Assembly: GCA_025174535.1 (NCBI GenBank)
Contig: JALBUN010000008.1
Location: 310,001 to 374,000, forward strand
Length of the DNA stretch: 64,000 nt
Reading direction: 5' to 3'
Source of the DNA: Cantharellus purpuraceus
Lineage: Eukaryota; Basidiomycota; Agaricomycetes; Cantharellales; Hydnaceae
The notes under the pieces: generated by a model
What the model saw: only the letters and a program-made list of their open reading frames with translations
Databases searched by the model: none
What the model was told of the DNA's origin: nothing
Made by a program: the position numbers and the translations under genes
Shown: piece after piece, positions 35,343 through 45,614 of the stretch
Layout of the letters: the number at the start of each line of letters is the position of its first letter
How positions within the stretch are numbered: the first letter of the stretch is position 1

Positions 35343-35883
35343 TGTTACGCACTAGGTCCGATTGGGGGTTGGAGATTGGATCGGAGGTTGGGTTGGAGTT
35401 AGGGTCGGAGGTTGGGTCGGGGTCGGAGTACGTCGTGGGGGTTGGAACAGACTTGGCTTCAGCTTATGTGCTGTGCCCTCACTAATACCGGTGTCCGAGA
35501 TTTCGGAGACGGAGTACGACTTTAGAGAGTTAGGATCGGACTTAGGAGCTAGGCATGATTCGATATTCGAACTGGGGAATGAAGTCCCCAGTCGGACAAC
35601 TTAAATACATATTTGAAATCTAATAATAATTACTCCGGTGATGGGTCTCCGAGGCCAACGGCCTTACATGAGTATGTCCAAGTCCAATGGGGACAGATGT
35701 CCAGGTTCCTATGGTGATGCTGATGCATCAATCGGAACCGGAGACGGATGGGCGGAATCGGTGGTGACAATCGGACAGGTAAATGGAGACGTAGCAGTTT
35801 CCAAATGGAGTATAGATTTCATATGCGCGAGGATCTGAGTGGATCGGATGGGGATCTGGTCATTAATGAATATAGTCATAACA
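35343..35883 (-). mobile_element. Solo family A LTR in G
   Basis: 541 bp, tgttacgcactagg...atagtcataaca, flanked by aaaga at 35338-35342 and 35884-35888. It is the innermost insertion of the stack antisense gene / F2 / G / A. Confidence 0.93.
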
Positions 35884-36043
35884 AAAGATAGATATGCACT
35901 TGAACACTTCCTTCTGAACAAGCGTATTCACTGTACGTGTTTATCCGTGATAGAATCAACAGTCAAGGGATATCAATCTCATCTCAAAGAGGTGAGTTAA
36001 TAGACTGTGTTGTTGATTTATTGAAATGCCCACAATTGAACCA

Positions 36044-36253
36044 ACCAATCAATAGCAAAGTATGTGTTAACCTGACTAACCTCAGAGTCTCAATTAAATG
36101 TGCAGTATTCTTGACCAATCAATAGCCTAGTATGTATTAACCTGACTAACCTCAGAGTCTCAATTAAATGTGCAAGATTCTTGATTATAACCAATAGCCT
36201 GATACGTGATAATTTGGCTAACCTCAGTCATTACATGTGTAAGGTTCTTGATC
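36044..36253. repeat. Three imperfect tandem repeats of about 70 bp in G
   Basis: Units start at accaat in 36044, 36114 and 36190. Shared core: aatagc, ttaacctgactaacctcag, and a cluster ending in ttcttga. Units 1 and 2 are almost identical and unit 3 is diverged. No function assigned. Confidence 0.8.
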
Positions 36254-37491
36254 AATGAATAACAATTAATACACTTCAAGTTACTGCTCCGAGTGGGCTT
36301 GTAGTGTGTTAATTACTAATCAGTTACTCCATATTAACCTCTTCTCCGAGTTTGAATAATATTAGAGCCTGCTGTGCTTGTAATATAATAACTTCTGGCT
36401 TCTCCGAGAGTCAATCAAAGTTAATATACACTAAGAGTAGCTGATATAAGTGTGATGCTTATGTGATGATTACTCAATGCTTGAGTAGACACTGCTGTGT
36501 GTGTGTGGTAAAAAGATATTATTTTTGCACTGCTGTTGCAGCCCTTTTTATATACATGGACTATCTAGCTTATGTAACTAATCAGAGAACATTCCTGGCA
36601 CTTAGGGAAGCCCCTGGAAGGAAAGAGAAGGCCAGGGAACCTTGTGGAAGGTCCAGGAAGGTGTCAGAAGCTTCTGTGGCCGCTTTTGGCTGAAGTGTGC
36701 AAACTCCAATGATTATGTAATGCACACGTCGTTCGCTCGGGCACGAGTGCTCGTCGGAGTTGAATGACAGATTATATCAGCAACCGACCCCTTGTGTACA
36801 CTTGTACACTTGTGGGCTCAAATACACAAAAAAGCAAATATAAGTACATTCAATAGAACATTTGAAATACCTTTAAACTACTAAATAATAGTCCTTATTT
36901 GAAGTAGTTTAGAACTGCATATACCCCAACAAAGGATCGGTGTGAATAGAAGGCTGATAATGATTGATGGCGATGAAACATGAGTGACGATTGATGGCTA
37001 GAATTAGAGACTGAGGTGGAGAGGGGAATTGCGGTGCTATTTAAAAGTTGATACGAAAAGACGCTAGCGGAGTTGGACTGTCAGAGTGGTTCGATATATG
37101 TCCTCGAGGTGTCCTGGCTCATCACCGCCTCCTCCTCCTTGCGTCTCCGTTCCGCCTCCTCCTCCTCCTTGTGTCTCCATTCCGCCTCCTCCTCCTCCTT
37201 CCGTCTCCGTTCCACCTCCTCCTCCTCCTTCTGTCTCCGTTCTGCTTCCTCCTCCTCTTTCTGTTTCCGCTCCTCTTCCTCTTCCTTTCATCGGGCCAAG
37301 AGCAACTGCTCAAGCTCGGCCACGCTCATGCTTGCCAAAGGGTTTGACATCGTTGAGGATAAGACCTCAATCATGCCCCTCCTTTTATATGTCTCCAGAC
37401 CCCCAGTATAACTCTGACTGTGCCCCACCGTCTCACCTATTCAATCCGTGGACATGAGGCCTCAGGGGCTCGGCCCTACATGGAGAGATAC

Positions 37492-38004
37492 TGTTATGAC
37501 TATATTCATTAACAACCAGATCCCCATCCGATCCACTCAGATCCCCACGCATATGAAATCTATACTCCATTTGGAAACTGCCACGTCTCCATCTACCTGT
37601 CCAATTGTCACTGCCAATTCCACCCATCCATCTCTGGTTCCGATTGATGCATCAGTCACCATAGGAACCTGGACATCTGTCCCCATTGGACTTGGACATA
37701 CTCATGTAAGGCCGTCGGCCTTGGAGACCCATCACCGGAGTAATTATTATTAGATTTCAAATATGTATTTAAGTTGCCCGACTGGGGACTTCATTCCCCA
37801 GTTCGAATATTGAATCACGCCTAGCTCCTAAGTCCGATCCTAACTCCCTAAGTCGTACTCCGTCTCCGAAGTCTTGGACACTGGTATTAGTGAGGGTGCA
37901 GCACATAAGCTGAAGCCAAGTCCGTTCCAACCCTCACGACATACTCCGACTCCAACCCGACCTCCAACCCGATCTCCGACCCCAATCGGACCTAGTGCAT
38001 AACA
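37492..38004 (+). repeat. Family A LTR shared by E3 (3') and E4 (5')
   Basis: 513 bp, TGTTATGACT...GTGCATAACA. Preceded by the E3 polypurine tract (acatggagagatac) and followed at once by the primer site and gag of E4. Confidence 0.93.
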
Positions 38005-38018
38005 GTATATTCGAACTG
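37766..38018 (+). promoter_or_regulatory. LTR promoter, predicted TSS and self-primer pair
   Basis: A TATA-like tatttaag lies at 37766. CAGTTCGAATAT at 37799-37810 lies 33 nt downstream, where transcription should start. It is a perfect 12-nt complement of ATATTCGAACTG at 38007-38018, just after the LTR. In the Tf1/sushi chromoviruses the RNA 5' end pairs with such a site to prime reverse transcription. A CTGGGGA/TCCCCAG hairpin (37782-37801) overlaps the predicted start. Confidence 0.65.
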
Positions 38019-38036
38019 CCATACTCACTCCTACCA

Positions 38037-39155
38037 ATGCCACAATCCACCGCCAATTCCAAACACGCCCGAATCGTCGAGGTACCCGCCCCCAGCATCG
38101 ACACCATCCCCAAGGTCGTCAAAGAACCGACGGACCACATAGAGGCCGTCAATGAAGAAGACGACACCCCACCCTCTCCAAATCTGGCGCAAGCCATCTC
38201 CCTGCTCGCTAGCAGCATCCGTAACCCACAAGCTCCCAACTCCCGGACCAAGGTCCGAGAACCCAACCCATTTGATGGCTCCGATCCACGAAAGCTCCAG
38301 TCATTCTTGGTGCAATGCCGGTTGAATTTCCGCAATCGCCCCGATGCATTCACATCCGATCGGGCAAAGGTCACCTTCACCATGTCCTATCTCAAGGGCA
38401 CCGCACTGGACTACTTTGAGCCAGCGCTCATGGATGACTCCAATGACCCGATATGGTCAGAGGACTACTCCGACTTCATCTCCGAGCTTTGGACCAATTT
38501 TGGTCTGTACAACCCCGAAGCCGATGCCGAGAATGAACTCGATTGACTTCGGATGAAGGAAAATCACAAAATCGCAAAATACATTGTGAGTTTCCAGCAG
38601 CTAGCTCTGAAAGTCCAATGGGGCGACGCCGCACTCCGACGCCAATTTTACGTTGGACTCCCATCCCGCATCAAGGATGAGATATCACGCGTCAGTAAGC
38701 CGGATAGTTTGGCTACCCTTCGCAAGCTCGCCCAATCCATCGACGCCCGTTATTGGGAACGTCAATCTGAGGTCTCCCGCGAAAATTCGGCTAACAACAA
38801 ATCGGACAAATCATCGGACAAAACTCCAAAGTCCAACAAGGGGTCCAATAAGCAGGCCACCGCCAACTCAGGCCAGAAATCAAACACTGGTAACGCTGCC
38901 GCTTCCGGTTCCGGTCAGAACAACTCCGGCACCAGCAATAACTCCAGAGCTCGCAAGAGTACTCCGGACCTCTCCACCAAGCTGGGAAAGGATGGGAAAC
39001 TTACCCAGCAGGAACACCAGCACCGCATGGACAACAACCTCTGTCTGTTCTGCGGGAAGCCTGGTCACCAAGCCAAGGATTGCAACAAGGCAACCTTGTC
39101 CGCAGCAAAGGTGAAGGGCCGCACCGCCAACGCCATGACGGACCAAAAAAAATAG
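38037..39155 (+). pseudogene. gag of E4 (one premature stop)
   Basis: 372 codons from ATG 38037 (MPQSTANSKHARIVE) to TAG 39153-39155. The only obvious defect is TGA at 38544-38546. Both parts are otherwise open. Capsid-like region (WSEDYSDFISEL, RRQFYVGLPSRIKDEI), Ser/Asn/Lys linker, zinc knuckle CLFCGKPGHQAKDC. It is the least decayed gag in the window. It ends on an A-run (A AAA AAA T AG), the frameshift site for pol. Confidence 0.88.
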
Positions 39156-42100
39156 TAAGCAGTCCTATAGCCTCCGTACAGGCTGAGGGCTGGGTTGGTA
39201 CTCCCCATACGACAGACGAGGTCTGCCTGAACGCATCCACTCTTTCCCACTCCGACTCCCTTACCCTCCTCGTCCACTCCGACTCCATTCCCGATACCAC
39301 TATTCAAGCATTAATTGACTCCGGTTCTACTCACTGTTTCCTCGATTCCTCTTTTTCTGATTTACATAAACTCCATACATACACCATAACTCCAATACCA
39401 CTCCGATTATTTGATGGCACTACTAATGCTGTTATTTCACAAGCTATAGATCTGTCTATCCGTTTTTCTGTCGGAGAAATCCAGACCCTTACATTCTATG
39501 TTACTCCGCTTGACTCCAGCTGTTCTGTGGTTCTCGGCCATAACTGGCTCACCCGCTACAATCCGTTGATTGACTGGGCATTGGGCCATATCACATTCCA
39601 TTCTCCAGTACAGGCTGTGTCATCCCTGACGTCACCAGCAACTCTAGGTGTGAAATTATCTTCCGCCTCTGCTGACCCCGCTCCGATAGATGCTCCATCT
39701 ACCCCTCCGTTTATATTGATGGTGGACGCTATGGTCTTTGCCAGACTAAGCAAGCTGGACAGTTCTCACACATTCCAGGTCCACCTCTCCGATCTGATAT
39801 TCCTCGCCGCTCGTTCTGCCTGATCCACTCCACCGGACCTCTCTATGGTTCCCAAGGAGTATCATGAGTTCGCCAACGTGTTCAGCAAGTCTAAAGCCAA
39901 CTCCCTAGCAGAACACCGACCATATGATCTCAAGATCAAACTGGATGACAACTCCACCCCTCCGCTTGGCCCTATCTACTCGCTATCCCAAAAAGAGCTA
40001 CTGGCTCTCCGGACATTCATAGATGAGAACTTGGCCACAGGCTTCATCCGCCCATCCCTATCTCCTCATGGAGCTCCGGTCCTATTTGTCCGCAGAAAGG
40101 ACAGATCACTCCGTCTATGCGTTGACTTCCGTGGGCTCGAGTGGTGTGTCATGCCCTTCGGACTAACCAATGCTCCGGCTGCCTTCCAGAGGTTCATGAA
40201 TGATGCCTTTGCCGACCTCCTCGACGTGACCGTCCTCGTTTACTTAGACGACATTCTGGTATATTCGGACAACGAAGAAGAACATCGGACATGTCCAAGA
40301 GGTACTCTGACGTCTCCGAACACCTGTGCTGACAAATGCGAATTCCACTCTGACTTGGTCGAATACCTAGGCTATATCCTCTCCCCGGCAGGATTGACAA
40401 TGTCCGACGACAAAATCAAAGCCATACAGGAATGGCTGGAACCCTGGAAAGTCAAGGACATACAGTTCTTCCTCGGGTTCGCCAACTTCTACTGCCGCTT
40501 TATTCACAGCTACTCTGATATCACTGTTCCGCTCACCTGACTCACTAGGAAGGGTATCCAATGGAATTTCACTGATGAATGTAGACAGAGTTTTGAGACC
40601 TTGAAAAAGGCCTTTACTTCTGCTCCGATACTGACTCATTGGGTTCCAGACGTTCCCATCCTTTTAGAGACCGACACCTCCGACTATGCACTTGCCGCGA
40701 TCCTGTCCATCATCTCTCCAGATGACGGACAAGTCCACCCGATCGCTTTTCACTCGCGTACATTTACGCCCTCCAAACTGAACTATGATGTCCATGACAA
40801 AGAGCTCCTTGCCATATATGAAGCCTTCTGGATATGGAGACACTACCTTGAAGGTCCCTCCGATCTGGTGGATGTCATAACTGACCACAAGAACTTGGAA
40901 TACTTCTCCACAACAAAACTGCTCACCCAGAGACAAGTCTGATGGTCCGAATACCTATCTCAGTTCAATCTCATTATCTGTTTCCGTCCAGGTCCACTCA
41001 GAGCAAAGCCTGACGCGCTAACTAGACGCTGGGACGTCTACCCTAAAGAGGGGAATAGCGACTATGCCACTGTAAACCCCCACAACTTTTGTCCTGTGTT
41101 TACTAACGAGCAGCTGGCATCATCCCTACAAGCATCCACCCTCATAACTCCCACCCTCTGAGCTGTCACCATTATGGACATTGACCAACTCCATTCCGAC
41201 ATCCGCTCATCACTCCGATCCGATCCTGTTGCAGTTAAACACTTGGACAACCCTTCCAATCCGAAATGGTCACTTGACCCCAAAGGACACCTCCGACACA
41301 ACAACCGGATATACGTCCCCAACGCCAATGGCCTCCGACTCCAAGTTTTGCAGTATTATCATGATCACCCGATCTCCGGCCACTTCAGGCAAAATTGCAC
41401 ACAAGGATTAATCCGATGAGACTATGTATGGCCAAAAATGCGGGAATACATTCAACACTACTGTAACTCCTGCACCACGTGTATGCGCTCAAAATCGCAA
41501 AGGCACAAACCCTATGGAACGCTCAAACAACTTCTGATCCCAGAGCAACCATGGAACTCCATCTCCATGGACTTCATAGAGAAGCTCCCCCCATCACTTG
41601 GATATGACACCATACTCGTGATTGTTGACAGGTTCACCAAACAGTCACTATTCATTCTGACGCATGACACCATCACCTCCACCTCGCTAGCTAAATTGTT
41701 TGTTCTCCACGTATTCTCTAAACACAGAGTCCCGTCGCATGTCACATCTGATCAGGGCTTGGAGTTTGTGTCCTCCTTCTTCCGCACATTAGGAAAGGCT
41801 CTCGACATGAAGCTCCATTTCACCTCCGGATACCACCCTGAAGGAGACGGACAAACGGAATGAATGAATCAGTCCCTGGAACAATATCTCTGAATCTATT
41901 GTAACTATCAACAAGACAACTGGGCTGATCTACTTCTGATCGCAGAGTTTGCCTACAACAATGCTCCAAACGCGACTACCGGCATCTCTCCGTTCTTTGC
42001 TAATAAAGGCTACCATCCGAACATCTCCGTCCACCCCGAGAAAGAACTTGCCTCCACCAAAGCCTGCCAATTCGTAACCGACCTTGATCAACTACACCAA

Positions 42101-42590
42101 CATCTCCAAGAGACCATCTCCGATGCTCAGAAACAATATCAAGTCTCCGCAGACCGATGCCGCATCCTGGCTCCGGACCTGCAAATCAGAGACAAAGTAT
42201 TCGTTAAGGCTGAACACTTCCGGACCACCCGCCCATCGAAGAAACTCTCCGAGAAATACTTAGGTCCTTATGAGGTCATTGCTTGCGCGGGCAGCAGGTC
42301 TTTCACCCTCCGCCTCCCAGACCACTTCCGAGCAGTTCATCCGGTCTTCCATATATCAATGCTCGAGCCTGCTACCACGAATGAGATCTCCGGTCGCACG
42401 CAACCTCCACCTCCCCCGATCATCATCAAAGGAGATAATGAATATGAGATCTGAGATCCTGGACTTGAAGATTGACCGTCAATACAAGTGCAAGCTCCAG
42501 TACTTAGTCAAATGGACTGGGTATGAAGGCACCGATGAAGAGTCTTCATGGACCTCTGCATCTGAACTCGATCACACATCCGAATCCGTC
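39146..42590 (+). pseudogene. pol of E4 (RT motif A deleted)
   Basis: Protease DSGSTHCFLDSS at about 39320 and RT to VDFRGL at 40139. An in-frame deletion of about 174 bp follows, removing the KIDLQHAYH motif-A block with its catalytic Asp. [13 protein letters not shown] and YLDDILVYS (about 40240) remain. RNase H ([13 protein letters not shown], 40670). Integrase (MDFIEKLPPSLGYDTILVI at 41560; TSDQGLEF; EGDGQTE at 41850). Chromodomain (LVKWTGYEGTDEESSW) at about 42505. It is truncated near 42587 by a deletion that fuses it to the middle of the antisense gene. Confidence 0.88.
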
Positions 42591-43949
42591 CACCTCTTTT
42601 TGGTCAGACGACCCTCCGATTCCTTCTCTGCCCCTCCTTGTACCACTAATCGGGGCTTGACGCTCCGACTCCGGGGATCAAACTTCCCATTGATCCTACA
42701 CCCTCCTTTCCGACCCCGACAATGATCGCAGGACCAAAGTCGGCGAGTTGGGCCGGTAGGCCACACACACTCCACACCCGCATCATGACATAAGTCGCAA
42801 GTAAAGCCGGGTCCACCAAATGGCTCCGTTGGAGCCCAGAGCCTTGGGTGGTCCACCCCTTCTCGCTGCGGCCTCCAAGTGTTCCCTCTCCTCCTCCTTG
42901 TCCTGCTGTTCTGCCGCTGCCTTCTCCATCTCACGCTTCCGAATCTGAATTGCCGACCTTGCAACATGCAGCTCCTTCTTACGGGTTGCCAACACGCGAC
43001 TCTCCACCTTGCACCATATGACCCTCCAGTCCGCCTCTCACTTCTCCATATCAGCACTCAGGTAGGCCTTCAGGGAAAAGACCACGATGTCGAGTTTCTT
43101 CTTAGTGGTAGCGGCATAGAGCTCCGCTCTTTTGCGAGCCTTGACCACAGCTACCTAAGCCATCTCCTTGTAAGAATTCAAAGTAGGATCCGGCTCCGCA
43201 TCCATCCCAACATCCATGCCCACCTCGGGCTCCGCAGTTGCATCGAGCTCCATATTGGCATTGGGATCTGCTTCCACCTCCACCCTCTCCATCTCCGCCG
43301 CATCATCTTCCTCAGCTGCCCCTAACTCAAATAAGGGCCATGCCCGTGGGCGTAACGGCGAGTCCTCCGCAGTGACAATCCTTGAACAAGTCGCCTTTGT
43401 CCGTGTAACGGAGATGATGGCAACTTCTGGGGTCCCTGGCCGTATTGGCACACTTGGACTTCCTGGGTGGCTGGTTTCCCCTGCCCCGGTCACCTCCTCC
43501 TCTACCTCCATGGCCGCCTCTAACTCGTGCGCCTGCTCCTCCACTTCTTTCAGTCTCACAGCCTCCATCGCTGCCACAAGTTCCTTCACCATGCGGGCCC
43601 TCTCAGCCTTCACTTCCTCCTCTTTCCTTCTCCATTCCGTTTTCACCGCCTCTCTCCGTTCCGCCTCCTCCTCCTCCTTGCGTCTCCATTCCGCCTCCTC
43701 CTCCTCCTTGCGTCTCCGTTCCGCCTCCTCCTCCTCCTTCCGTCTCCGTTCCATCTCCTCCTCCTCCTTCCGTCTCCGTGCTGCCTCCTCCTCCTCCTTC
43801 CGTCTCCGTTCTGCCTCCTCCTCCTCCTTCCGTCTCTGTTCTGCTTCCTCCTCCTCTTTCCGTTTCTGCTCCTCTTCCTCTTCCTTCCGTTGGGCCAAGA
43901 GCAACTGCTCCAGCTCGGCCACGCTCATGCTTGCCAAAGGGTTTGACAT
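42588..43949 (-). pseudogene. Antisense coiled-coil / Zn2Cys6-type gene of E4 (3' truncated)
   Basis: Start MSNPLASMSVAELEQLLL at 43949. About seven or eight 10-residue charged repeats (RKEEEEAERR type) lie at 43900-43620. The VKELVAAMEAVRLKEVEEQ helix is followed by an acidic spacer to about 43155. The VARSAIQIRKREMEKAAAEQQDKEEE helix and the six-Cys cluster (CDLCHDAGVEC ... SCDHCRGRKGGC) follow in a shifted frame. The C-terminal helix and basic tail are deleted at the 42587 junction with pol. Confidence 0.82.
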
Positions 43950-43980
43950 CGTTGAGGACAAGACCTCAATCATGCCCCTC

Positions 43981-43988
43981 CTTTTATA
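43981..43988 (-). promoter_or_regulatory. TATA box of the antisense gene, E4
   Basis: TATAAAAG on the minus strand, about 105 bp inside the 3' LTR junction. The ATG of MSNPLAS lies 39 nt downstream of the box, giving a very short leader if transcription starts 28-34 nt after TATA. The same box and spacing occur in E2, E3 and E5. Confidence 0.6.
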
Positions 43989-44090
43989 TGTCTCCAGACC
44001 CCCAGTATAACTCCAACTGCGCCCAATCGTCTCACCTATTCAATCCACGGACATGAGGCCTCAGGGGCTCGGCCTTAAATGGAGAGATAC

Positions 44091-44617
44091 TGTTATGACT
44101 ATATTCATTAACGCCCAGATCCCCGTCTGATCCACTCAGATCCCCACACACATGAAATCTATACTCCATTTGGAAACCGCCACGTCTCCATTTACCTGTC
44201 TGATTGTCACCGCCGATTCCACCCATCCATCTCCGGTTCCGATTGATGCATCAGCATCACCATAGGAACCCGGACATCCGTCCCCATCAGACTCAGACAT
44301 ACTCATGTAAGGCCGTTGGCCTCGGAGACCCATCACCGGAGTAATTATTATTAGATTTCAAATATGTATTTAAGTTGCCCGACTGGGGACTTCATTCCCC
44401 AGTTCGAATATTGAATCATGCCTAGCTCCTAAGTCCAATCCTAACTCCCTAAGTCGTACTCCATCTCCGAAGTCTCGGACACTGGTATTAGTGAGGGCGC
44501 AGCACATAAGCTGAAGCCAAGTCCGTTCCAACCCCCACGACATACTCCGACTCCAACCCGACCTCCAACCTGACCTCTGACCCAATCTCCGACCCCAATC
44601 GGACCTAGTGCGTAACA
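44091..44617 (+). repeat. Family A LTR, 3' LTR of E4
   Basis: 527 bp, TGTTATGACT...GTGCGTAACA, preceded by aaatggagagatac. The right flank gtgga belongs to a family C LTR that this element interrupts. Confidence 0.93.
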
Positions 44618-45614
44618 GTGGATACCCTTCTTTTTGCCTGATCAGTGCCTAGTTCAGGGATCAGATCAGGTGATTGCCTTGAAATATTCTACCCCTTTCC
44701 ATAACATTCTAGCTGTTTCCTTCTATTATTAGATAGAACATTCCAGAACCATTATTCAGCTCCTGATCAGTGTCATTGCAGTGATCAGAACCTGTGATTG
44801 GCTTGGAATATTCTACCCCTTTCTTCCACCTTCCACAACTTTCCAGTATTTCATCTATTAATAGGTATAATATTCCAGAAGCATTAGTCAGCTCCTGTAA
44901 ATACAATATATAAGGAGGTCATTCTGCCTCTGAAAGAAGAACATATTCAACCTATTCTACCCATCTTCTGCACACCAGTGTGACTAGAGTGACATACAGT
45001 GTCATCCTCTATCTCAGTAACTGTTGATTACCAGTTCAAGGATCTTTTACAGTTGTGTAACTGTACTTGATTGCACTCAAAGTAGTGATATTCCTGCTTT
45101 GGGCATGAGTGTAATATCTGCCTCACGTGACTACGAATCTACAGGGTGAGATTGTCTGTCGATAGTCCTGCCATTAGTGCTCTTGTTTAAGCTACTAGTG
45201 TGTACTGCCTTTGCAGAGAATTAGGATCTTGAACTCGTGTGAAGCAGTTGCTAGACCACTTCACACATCACTGTTACCCGCTTCAGAGTGTCACTGGTTG
45301 GACAGTCGGATTCATCCACCTACTTCCTCTAGCCTCTAAGTGCATTCCCCTCTTTTGGGAATATCTGGACCCCTAAGCGTCTGTGAACTCTAGACTCTGG
45401 AAGTCTTATTCATCTCTTGCTGCTAAGAAACATATTACCTTTCTGTGTATAGTCTGCATTGACCAATACAAAGGATTGTAACCAAAGTACAAACATTAAA
45501 TTGTTTCTGGAGTTGTGCTGCAGCAGGGTTTGATATTCTTCTCAGCTGTTCATTCATGGAATTGTGGTGATTTAGAGTTTGCCCTAACACCATAATTTTG
45601 CAGGTTCCAAAACA
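44618..45614 (+). mobile_element. Family C LTR, copy C3 (5' part missing)
   Basis: The 3' 997 bp of a C LTR, ending ...GGTTCCAAAACA. It matches C4 from 50323 onward. It contains TATATAAGG (about 44918) and TGATCA motifs in place of the TGASTCA array. Its 5' part should carry a gtgga duplication but is not adjacent, consistent with the rearrangement described under findings. Confidence 0.82.

Larger units (their letters stand above)
34473..36931 (+). mobile_element. Element G, LTR-like insertion (contains solo A LTR)
   Basis: TGTTCTGGAA...ACCCCAACA, flanked by aagga at 34468-34472 and 36932-36936. About 1.9 kb without the nested A LTR. TG...CA ends and a 5-bp TSD fit a large solo LTR. A TATAAAAC box at 34850 suggests plus orientation. 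It contains three imperfect repeats of about 70 bp (36044-36253). No coding capacity recognised. Confidence 0.72.
33233..37124 (-). mobile_element. Element F, copy 2 (interrupted by G)
   Basis: Begins tgtcagttcgc at 33233 and ends ctggctcatca at 37124, matching F1 end to end once G is removed. Flanked by ctgc (33229-33232) and ccgc (37125-37128), a 4-bp duplication differing at a CpG. Inserted in the charged-repeat part of the E3 antisense gene. Confidence 0.8.
31206..37350 (-). pseudogene. Antisense coiled-coil / Zn2Cys6-type gene of E3 (three insertions)
   Basis: Start MSNPLAS at 37350, stop TAA at 31206-31208. The charged-repeat N-terminus lies at 37125-37350 and 33080-33232, separated by F2. 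A solo A LTR (32560-33074) splits the next segment. The rest is open from about 32604 to 31300: an acidic spacer, a basic helix, then all six Cys (TCNLCCDVGVEC, then SCDHCWGQKGGC) with the family spacing. An MGQLIRLVNLQLEHLRRMEG helix follows, and the tail ends KGKGKRKRDV. Same layout as E2, E4 and E5. Confidence 0.82.
25739..44617 (+). mobile_element. Tandem family A elements E3 and E4 sharing one LTR
   Basis: Layout: LTR (25739-26249), E3 gag-pol-antisense gene, LTR (37492-38004), E4 gag-pol-antisense gene, LTR (44091-44617). The middle LTR is directly followed by E4 gag, so it serves as the 3' LTR of E3 and 5' LTR of E4. The left flank is tagag and the right flank gtgga. The mismatch shows the outer LTRs are no longer a simple insertion pair. 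Confidence 0.9.

Noticed and set aside
35905..35925. ttctgaacaagcg in element G, resembling the MITE terminus
   Set aside because: No opposite terminus or TAA duplication nearby; the following bases differ from the MITE flank.
43216..44056. Long plus-strand ORFs rich in Ser/Leu/Pro opposite the charged repeats
   Set aside because: They are shadows of the 30-bp repeat of the antisense gene; only the minus frame has the Zn-cluster, helices and a consistent start in all copies.
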